Shown here: in pieces, positions 1 to 3,157 of the stretch
Layout of the letters: each line of letters starts with the position of its first letter
How positions within the stretch are numbered: the stretch's first letter is position 1
DNA from: Oscillospiraceae bacterium UBA6370
GTDB lineage: Bacteria; Bacillota; Clostridia; Oscillospirales; Oscillospiraceae
NCBI GenBank assembly: GCA_002437735.1
Contig: DJRC01000007.1
Span: forward strand, 1 to 6,749
DNA: 6,749 nucleotides
Reading direction: 5' to 3'
Position numbers and translations under genes: made by a program
The notes under the pieces: generated by a model
Databases searched by the model: none
Told to the model about the DNA's origin: nothing
The model's input: only the letters and a program-made list of their open reading frames with translations

Positions 1-428
1 TGCTTTATCTCCCGACCGACGATACCTGCTGGATCAACGGCGGGCAGCACCCGTCCACAACGCAGGTGGTGGTATGGGACGCTACCAACAATGGGGCGCG
101 CTCGGCGGCGGTGAGCGACGTCACGGAGACTGGCTTCAAGGTGACGACCGGCGCGTTCACGGAGCTGTTTATCCTCGTGCCGTATTACCTTGAGGCGGGG
201 CAGACGCTGACGCTGACCTGTACACGCGGCGGAACCAACCGCGGCGGCTATGTGTGGTGCGACCGGCACGGAAAATTCGTCAGCCATGAGCTGATTGCCG
301 ATTCGGGCGCAGGCGCGAAAACGTGGACGTACACCGCGCCGACGGACGGCTGGCTGTATCTGGAGTTCGGCAAGTACAACGCGAACGATGCGCTCGTCAT
401 TTCCAATGCGAGCGTGAGCATTGCGTGA
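1..428 (+). CDS. C-terminal part of a phage tail-fibre or receptor-binding-like protein (5' partial)
   Basis: The reading frame is open from the first complete codon at position 3, so the true start lies outside the window and about 141 C-terminal residues are visible. The visible part is rich in Thr, Gly and aromatic residues with alternating hydrophobic positions, which suggests a beta-sandwich. It ends in a pattern (WTYTAPTDGWLYLEF, then NASVSIA) typical of jelly-roll or carbohydrate-binding ends of phage appendage proteins. No catalytic motif is seen. It lies 9 bases upstream of a zinc-ribbon peptide and upstream of the lysis genes, a usual place for a host-recognition protein. The role is inferred from fold style and position; it could equally be another virion decoration or minor tail protein. 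The GTG at 66 is an internal codon, not a convincing start, because it lacks a ribosome site and the frame continues upstream. Confidence 0.6.
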   Translation, partial: LYLPTDDTCWINGGQHPSTTQVVVWDATNNGARSAAVSDVTETGFKVTTGAFTELFILVPYYLEAGQTLTLTCTRGGTNRGGYVWCDRHGKFVSHELIADSGAGAKTWTYTAPTDGWLYLEFGKYNANDALVISNASVSIA

Positions 429-437
429 GGCGGCGGG

Positions 438-536
438 ATGGACAACACCTGTATTTTCTGCGGGGAGATCGTCCCCGAGGGACGGATGCTGTGCCCCAAC
501 TGCGAGGCCGAGCTTTGGCCGGGGCCGGGAAAATAA
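438..536 (+). CDS. 32-residue zinc-ribbon peptide
   Basis: This small ORF encodes 32 residues with two CxxC pairs: Cys5-Ile-Phe-Cys8 and Cys19-Pro-Asn-Cys22. The spacing forms a minimal zinc ribbon or zinc knuckle (CIFCGEIVPEGRMLCPNCEA). It begins 9 bases after the tail-fibre stop, and the GAGG at the end of that gene (427-430) sits 7 bases before the ATG, which is adequate for translation. It ends with TAA at 534-536. Small double-CxxC peptides containing a 'PEGR..CPxC' core recur in phages of Firmicutes. Their function is not established; nucleic-acid or protein binding is a guess. The stop codon overlaps the U-tract of the leftward terminator. The four correctly spaced cysteines in so short an ORF make chance unlikely. 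Confidence 0.75.
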   Translation: MDNTCIFCGEIVPEGRMLCPNCEAELWPGPGK

Positions 537-557
537 CAAAAGCCGCCCGAAGGCGGC
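531..557 (-). terminator. Leftward intrinsic terminator with UUCG tetraloop
   Basis: Read on the minus strand, positions 557-542 form GCCGCC-TTCG-GGCGGC, a perfect 6-bp all-GC stem closed by the very stable C(UUCG)G tetraloop. It is followed directly by TTTTGTTATTT (541-531). On the plus strand the hairpin is followed by AAATTGACA, with no U-tract, so it is directional. All protein genes here are on the plus strand, so a good minus-strand terminator needs a minus-strand transcript; the promoter at 848-876 supplies one. Confidence 0.8.
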
Positions 558-560
558 AAA

Positions 561-589
561 TTGACAAAGCGCGGCGCTTATGATATATT
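561..589 (+). promoter_or_regulatory. Strong extended -10 promoter for the membrane-peptide mRNA
   Basis: A perfect -35 TTGACA (561-566) is separated by exactly 17 bases from TATATT (584-589). TG at 581-582, one base before the -10, gives an extended -10 (TGATATATT). The expected start is near G596, which is also the first base of a 5' stem-loop. In this GC-rich late region it is the only near-consensus rightward housekeeping promoter I found. It would be active without phage factors, so the downstream peptide could be expressed in a lysogen. Confidence 0.85.
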
Positions 590-595
590 GAACGT

Positions 596-609
596 GCCCC
601 GAGAGGGGC
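596..609 (+). other. 5'-terminal stem-loop of the peptide mRNA (GAGA tetraloop)
   Basis: GCCCC (596-600), GAGA (601-604) and GGGGC (605-609) form a perfect 5-bp GC stem with a GNRA-type tetraloop, beginning at the predicted first nucleotide. A 5'-terminal stem-loop of this kind protects mRNAs from 5'-dependent decay, and is a known property of toxin mRNAs of type I systems such as Fst. The stabilising role is inferred. Confidence 0.6.
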
Positions 610-638
610 GGGCGCTGTTGCACAAAAAGGCGGTTAGC

Positions 639-660
639 CACTTCCTTGCAAAAGGAGGTG
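639..660 (+). promoter_or_regulatory. Hairpin that buries the Shine-Dalgarno sequence
   Basis: CACTTCCTT (639-647), GCAA (648-651) and AAGGAGGTG (652-660) form a continuous 9-bp stem (one T-G wobble) with a GCAA tetraloop of the GNRA class. The right arm is the ribosome-binding site itself, part of the canonical AAAGGAGGTGAT (651-662), so the site is masked in the folded mRNA. Pairing a perfect ribosome site with a perfect sequestering hairpin is a hallmark of tightly controlled toxin mRNAs, where translation needs structural rearrangement or processing. Confidence 0.8.
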
Positions 661-666
661 ATGCCA

Positions 667-762
667 ATGGGAAACGGGCGATGGGCGAGAGCCTTTCGCT
701 TCGCGGTGTGCTTCATCATGATCCTTGCGGTTATGATCTACATATCCCCAAAAGCGTGTTAG
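667..762 (+). CDS. 31-residue single-span membrane peptide, type I toxin candidate
   Basis: This ORF encodes 31 residues. A short basic, aromatic N-terminus (MGNGRWARAFR, three Arg) is followed by a hydrophobic stretch from about residue 12 to 26 (FAVCFIMILAVMIYI) and a short polar end, SPKAC. That is the pattern of small membrane-acting peptides such as type I toxins or mini-holins. The start at 667 lies 8 bases after GGAGG of a full-consensus ribosome site; in-frame ATG 661 and GTG 658 are too close to or inside that site. The TAG stop (760-762) lies inside the stem of the next hairpin. It has its own promoter, leader structures, terminator and a converging antisense transcript, so it is not an ordinary member of the late operon. 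I do not recognise the family. Toxicity is inferred from architecture; a lysis accessory peptide or small regulator remains possible. Confidence 0.75.
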   Translation: MGNGRWARAFRFAVCFIMILAVMIYISPKAC

Positions 763-789
763 CCGCTCGGCTGGCCCCGAACGGCTAAC
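758..789 (+). other. Strong hairpin at the stop codon of the membrane peptide
   Basis: GTTAGCCG (758-765) pairs with CGGCTAAC (782-789), and after one C/A mismatch (766/781) TCGG (767-770) pairs with CCGA (777-780). The result is a 12-bp interrupted stem with the six-base loop CTGGCC (771-776). Only a weak T-run follows, so it is not a convincing terminator. The loop and its antisense copy (GGCCAG) are exposed complementary sequences and could start sense-antisense kissing. The arm GGCTAAC can alternatively pair with GTTAGCC at 633-639 in the leader. Confidence 0.7.
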
Positions 790-847
790 GTAGTTTAGCG
801 AGTTTTACGGGCTGACCGTCTTGCAGCAGCGCCCTTTTGCTATTGCC

Positions 848-876
848 AATATATCATTCATAAGCCGCTTTGTCAA
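848..876 (-). promoter_or_regulatory. Leftward extended -10 promoter for the antisense RNA
   Basis: On the minus strand, TTGACA (876-871) is followed after exactly 17 bases by TATATT (853-848), with TG one base upstream of the -10 (TGATATATT, 856-848). The predicted start is an A near 841. Box sequences, spacer length and extended -10 are identical to those of the rightward promoter at 561-589. The chance of a second full-consensus promoter facing inward about 250 bp away is low. This is the main evidence for a functional antisense transcript. Confidence 0.85.
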
Positions 877-897
877 GAACGACAAGGCGGCTTTTTT
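863..897 (+). terminator. Rightward intrinsic terminator ahead of the lysis cassette
   Basis: AGCCGCTTTGTC (863-874) pairs with GACAAGGCGGCT (881-892) over 12 bp with one T-G wobble, leaving the loop AAGAAC (875-880). A six-T tract follows (892-897). The left arm overlaps the -35 and spacer of the leftward promoter, so the same bases serve both strands. It would end the peptide mRNA at about 300 nt, just 26 bases before the holin start. Confidence 0.85.
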
Positions 898-922
898 GCT
901 GCCGGAAAGAGAGGATAGAACG

Positions 923-1411
923 ATGGAGAACAATACTTTAACGGCGATCAAGGCGTGGATCACGGCGGCGGTGGCGATGCTGACAGCCTTTTGGGGCTGG
1001 TTCGGCTGGCTGCTGATCGTGTGGATTGGGCTGATGCTGGCGGATTGGCTGGTGGGCTCTGCCGCGGCGGCGCACCGTGGGGAGTGGAGCAGCGCGAAGC
1101 TGCGCGAGGGCGCATGGCACAAGGGCGGCATGATCATAATGGTGTGCGTCGCCCTGATGGCAGATTGGCTCGTTGGGATGATGCTCGCTAATTTGCCGGG
1201 GGTGACCCTGCCGTTCAATTACACGGTGATGATCGGGCCGCTCGTGGTCGTGTGGTACATATTGGGCGAGCTGGGCAGTCTGGTCGAGCACGCGGTCAGC
1301 ATGGGGGCGAAGCGCCCCGCGTGGCTGCTCAGACTGTTGAAAGCGGGCAAAAAGGCCGTAGACGCGGCGGGGGACAAGCTGCTCGGGAGCGACGAGGAGC
1401 CGGCAGAATGA
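923..1411 (+). CDS. Phage holin (toxin secretion/phage lysis holin family)
   Basis: This is a 162-residue membrane protein with hydrophobic segments at about residues 12-35 and 28-48 (possibly one long or two short spans), 69-89 and 98-118. A charged, Lys-rich C-terminal tail follows (about 126-162). The size, the 'ADWLVG' motif after the first hydrophobic block (like the D..tG motif of the family), the Lys/Arg-rich loop at about 51-68 and the cytosolic tail fit the phage holin_4 (phi29/Cph1-type) family. It would pierce the inner membrane to release the endolysin. The start at 923 has GAGAGGA (909-915) about 8 bases upstream and removes an unlikely 34-residue extension that would begin inside the upstream terminator region. 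Its TGA overlaps an ATG of the next gene (1408-1411). The same hexapeptide ADWLVG occurs twice (residues 40-45 and 80-85). No own promoter is seen after the terminator. Confidence 0.85.
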   Translation: MENNTLTAIKAWITAAVAMLTAFWGWFGWLLIVWIGLMLADWLVGSAAAAHRGEWSSAKLREGAWHKGGMIIMVCVALMADWLVGMMLANLPGVTLPFNYTVMIGPLVVVWYILGELGSLVEHAVSMGAKRPAWLLRLLKAGKKAVDAAGDKLLGSDEEPAE

Positions 1412-1446
1412 AAGATGTGGTCGGCTCCACCTCGGAGGAGGTACGC

Positions 1447-2121
1447 ATGATTAAAGCCATCCAGCGCTCCGTCGGGGCGCTGGACAACGGCTATGTGGGA
1501 AACCAGACCATGAGCGAGATCGCGGCGAGGCTGGGCGCGAACTGCTTTCCCTTGAACGTGGAGCTGTATGGTCAGCCCGCGATCCTCGCCCGCGACATTG
1601 ACCCGCTCAATCTGAGCGGGCGGCTGCCGGAGAACAGCATCTCGGGGAGCTTTTCGTGGCAGGGCGCGCCGTGCAGCATCCTCGTGCGCGGCGGCAGGGT
1701 GGCGCGCGGCATGAGCTGCCATTGTCCGACACCGGAGAGCGTGCTCTATAAGACGCAGGACGGCAGGGTACACATGGCCCGCGTGTCCTCTGCGGACGCT
1801 CTGACGCCCTCGGGCGTCGTTTGGGCGGTCGGGGGCATGGGATTGCTCGGCAATTAAGACCCTGCCGCAGAGGGCTTTACAGGGGCGTACAGCGACGTGC
1901 TGCGCAGGACGAACCACACCGTGCTTGGCTATAAGGGCGGGATGCTCTACGGCGTGTACTGCAAGGCCATGACGGCGCAGCAGGTCAATGCCTTCGCGCG
2001 GGACAAGCTCAAGCTGGAATACGCCGTCATGCTCGACGGCGGGCACATCGCTGCCATCCACGCGGCGTGCAGCAGGATCAACACCAACCAGCGGCAGTAT
2101 TACGCCGTGCGGTTCCTGTAA
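1447..2121 (+). pseudogene. Phosphodiester glycosidase-like gene split by an in-frame TAA
   Basis: The frame runs from ATG 1447 (GGAGGAGG at 1434-1441, 5 bases upstream) to a TAA at 1855-1857, then continues in the same frame without another stop to TAA 2119-2121. The first part gives 136 residues and the rest 87. The N-terminus (KAIQRSVGALDNGYVGNQT) resembles a small peptidoglycan-binding motif. The remainder resembles the NAGPA-type phosphodiester glycosidase domain (PF09992): SISGSFSW, an ILVRGG turn, HTVLGYKGG and the C-terminal MLDGGH. The stop falls in the middle of the domain, before the DGG motif, so neither piece should be active. A Tyr codon (TAT/TAC) to TAA is the simplest origin. 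ATG 1408, overlapping the holin stop, is a possible earlier start adding 13 residues. Restart at GTG 1897 lacks a ribosome site. In phage such proteins may act on cell-wall glycopolymers or be virion or lysis accessories. A sequencing error is possible. Confidence 0.75.
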
Positions 2122-2133
2122 GGCGGTGGAGAA

Positions 2134-2805
2134 ATGAAACGCGACGAGTTCATCAAGACTCTGACGGGCTGGGACGGGGCGGTGCGCGGCGATGCGGTGC
2201 ATAAGCGGATCGTGGACGCCTACAACAGCTATCTTCCCCATCCACGCGGCTACAAGCTCACGTATACGGACGACTACTGCGCGGCGACGGTGAGCGCGGC
2301 CGCGATCCTCTGCGGCCTGACGGACGTGATCCCCGTTGAGTGCTCCTGCGGGGAGCAGATGCGGTGGTATCAGGCGCGCGGGCGGTGGATCGAGGACGAT
2401 GCGCACGTTCCGCAGGTCGGTGAGCAGGTTTTCTACCATTGGGCCGACGGAGGAGACTATGCCGCGACGGACTGCACCGGCGCCCCGAACCACACGGGCA
2501 TTGTGACGCGCGTGGCCGGGAACTGTGTCAACGTGTTCGAGGGGAACAAGGGCGGCAGGCACGAGTGCGGCTATCGGACGCTGGAGATCAACGGACAGTA
2601 CATCCGCGGCTTCGGCATACCTGCATATCCCGCGGAAAAGTGCACGCTGGTACGCGGCGACAAGGACGCGGCGGTCGGAAAGCTGCAGGAATTCCTCAAT
2701 GCCTGCGGGTACGAGCTGGACGTGGACGGTTCGTTCGGGCTGGCGACGCAGAAGGCGTGGGGGGAGTACGTGGCGGCGTGGATCACGGCGATCACGGGAA
2801 AGTGA
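2134..2805 (+). CDS. CHAP-domain endolysin with C-terminal peptidoglycan-binding domain
   Basis: This is a 223-residue lysin that cuts peptidoglycan peptide bonds. The N-terminal CHAP/NlpC-like cysteine peptidase domain (about residues 1-165) has the expected nucleophile in DDYC(49)AATVSA, the histidine in PNH(120)TGIV and a likely third residue in VFE(136)GNKG. The C-terminal segment (about 170-213: LVRGDKDAAVGKLQEFL, then DVDGSFGLATQKAW) is a peptidoglycan-binding PG_binding_1 motif that anchors it to the wall. There is no signal peptide, so release depends on the holin upstream. The start at 2134 has GGTGGAG (2125-2131) just upstream, 12 bases after the stop of the broken glycosidase gene. 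The two-domain form and size are normal for lysins of clostridial phages. Whether it acts as an amidase or an endopeptidase cannot be decided from the sequence. Confidence 0.88.
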   Translation: MKRDEFIKTLTGWDGAVRGDAVHKRIVDAYNSYLPHPRGYKLTYTDDYCAATVSAAAILCGLTDVIPVECSCGEQMRWYQARGRWIEDDAHVPQVGEQVFYHWADGGDYAATDCTGAPNHTGIVTRVAGNCVNVFEGNKGGRHECGYRTLEINGQYIRGFGIPAYPAEKCTLVRGDKDAAVGKLQEFLNACGYELDVDGSFGLATQKAWGEYVAAWITAITGK

Positions 2806-2814
2806 GGAAAGGGC

Positions 2815-3156
2815 ATGACAACGAGAGAAGCCATCAAGCAGGCGGACGCGCTGCGTCCCAACTGCATTGAAGCGGAAGTAAAGACCAATATCCTGCGCGA
2901 GCTGGAGAGCGAATACGCGGAGCTGATGGGCGTGACGCTGCCGGAGAACCTGTGGCCGGAGGATCAGATGCTCTTGATGCCTGCACCGCACGATAACAGC
3001 TATGTATGGTATCTGTGCGCGGGCATTGACCTGATGAACGCGGAAACGGACCTGTACGCCAACGATAAGGTTGTTGCCAACAACAAAGTGAACGAAGCAA
3101 AGGCGTGGTGGAGGCGGCATAACCGACCGCCGCACCGCGAGAATTGGAAGGTGTGA
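2815..3156 (+). CDS. 113-residue phage protein, possible head-tail connector
   Basis: The product is mainly helical, with a helix at about residues 3-12, an Ala/Glu-rich helix around NILRELESEYAELMG, a Pro-rich linker (LMPAPHDN, residues 59-66) and a C-terminal helical hairpin (YVWYLCAGIDLMNAETDLY then NKVNEAKAWWRRHN). The motif 'P.PHD..YV.YL.A.ID..N.E...Y.N...N.A..AWWRR' resembles small connector proteins of the gp4/gp6 type that sit under the portal, where a similar 'PYD..Y..YL...ID' pattern occurs. The assignment is by style and by its place directly before the large beta-rich protein, not by a definite family match. It starts 9 bases after the endolysin stop with GAGGAAAGG as ribosome site, and ends one base before the next start region, so the two are probably translationally coupled. 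Confidence 0.55.
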   Translation: MTTREAIKQADALRPNCIEAEVKTNILRELESEYAELMGVTLPENLWPEDQMLLMPAPHDNSYVWYLCAGIDLMNAETDLYANDKVVANNKVNEAKAWWRRHNRPPHRENWKV

Positions 3157-3157
3157 T

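Larger units (their letters stand above)
610..834. repeat. Long-range 13-bp inverted repeat joining the 5' and 3' UTRs
   Basis: GGGCGCTGTTGCA (610-622) can pair with TGCAGCAGCGCCC (822-834) over 13 consecutive positions, twelve Watson-Crick pairs and one G-U (618 with 826). A second complementary pair lies further in: GTTAGCC (633-639) with GGCTAAC (783-789). In the plus transcript these bring the 5' leader and the 3' region together around the small ORF. This resembles the 5'-3' locking of hok, AapA1 and related type I toxin mRNAs. The antisense RNA can form the matching structure. The pairing is read directly from the sequence; its function is inferred. Confidence 0.65.
531..841 (-). ncRNA. 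Predicted cis-antisense RNA (type I antitoxin candidate)
   Basis: An RNA of about 310 nt is predicted from the minus-strand promoter (start near 841) to the UUCG terminator (end near 531). It would be fully complementary to the 31-codon membrane-peptide mRNA, including its ribosome-binding site, coding region and 3' hairpin. No terminated ORF with a ribosome site is seen within it: the ATG pair at 719-714 on the minus strand opens a frame that runs past the terminator as a shadow of the upstream gene. The inferred role is to pair with the toxin-like mRNA and block its translation or target it for cleavage, as RatA or RNAII do for TxpA and Fst. Transcription and size are predictions from promoter and terminator sequences. 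Confidence 0.6.
538..896. repeat. Mirror-symmetric flanks: inverted promoter and terminator arms
   Basis: The two ends of this island are imperfect inverted repeats. On the left, AAAAGCCGCC (538-547) is followed by TTGACAAAGCG (561-571) and ATATATTG (583-590). On the right, the reverse complement reads AAAAGCCGCC (895-886), then TTGACAAAGCG (876-866), then GATATATTG (855-847). Each arm contains an inward-facing promoter and the end of the terminator for the opposing transcript. Identity goes beyond the -35 and -10 boxes (AAGCG after the -35, and GCTTATGA in the spacer), which suggests a duplicated arm or a shared regulatory signal. No flanking target-site duplication was noticed. Confidence 0.7.

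Noticed and set aside
66..428. GTG at 66 as the start of a complete 120-residue gene.
   Set aside because: The same frame is open to the window edge and there is no ribosome site before 66, so this is the end of a longer gene.
542..557. The GCCGCC/GGCGGC hairpin as a plus-strand terminator after the zinc-ribbon gene.
   Set aside because: On the plus strand it is followed by AAATTGACA with no T-run; only the minus strand has the T-rich tail.
513..719. A minus-strand coding frame starting at the ATG pair 719-714 with AAGGA upstream, as a protein encoded by the antisense RNA.
   Set aside because: The frame has no stop before the minus-strand terminator and simply continues as the complement of the upstream genes; the product shows no meaningful pattern.
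561..788. A 75-codon plus-strand ORF across the island.
   Set aside because: It begins at a TTG inside the -35 box, upstream of the predicted transcript start, has no ribosome site, and competes with the 667-762 ORF, which has a perfect one.
538..896. The inverted ends could be terminal repeats of a MITE-like element or recombination sites of an invertible switch.
   Set aside because: The similarity is explained by paired promoters and terminators. No target-site duplication or recombinase gene is visible, and the arms carry small indels. Kept only as a remote alternative.
1855..1857. Recoding of TAA as a sense codon, or programmed read-through, in the glycosidase-like gene.
   Set aside because: TAA ends several other genes here (534, 2119, 5234, 5638), TGA and TAG are also used as stops, and no read-through structure was noticed after the codon.
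1219..3135. A 638-codon minus-strand ORF, with similar long minus-strand ORFs at 2834-3925, 4061-4657 and 5567-6481.
   Set aside because: These are shadows of GC-rich plus-strand genes. Their products are Arg/His/Ala/Val-rich without recognisable motifs, whereas the plus-strand genes show clear holin and CHAP signatures and ribosome sites.
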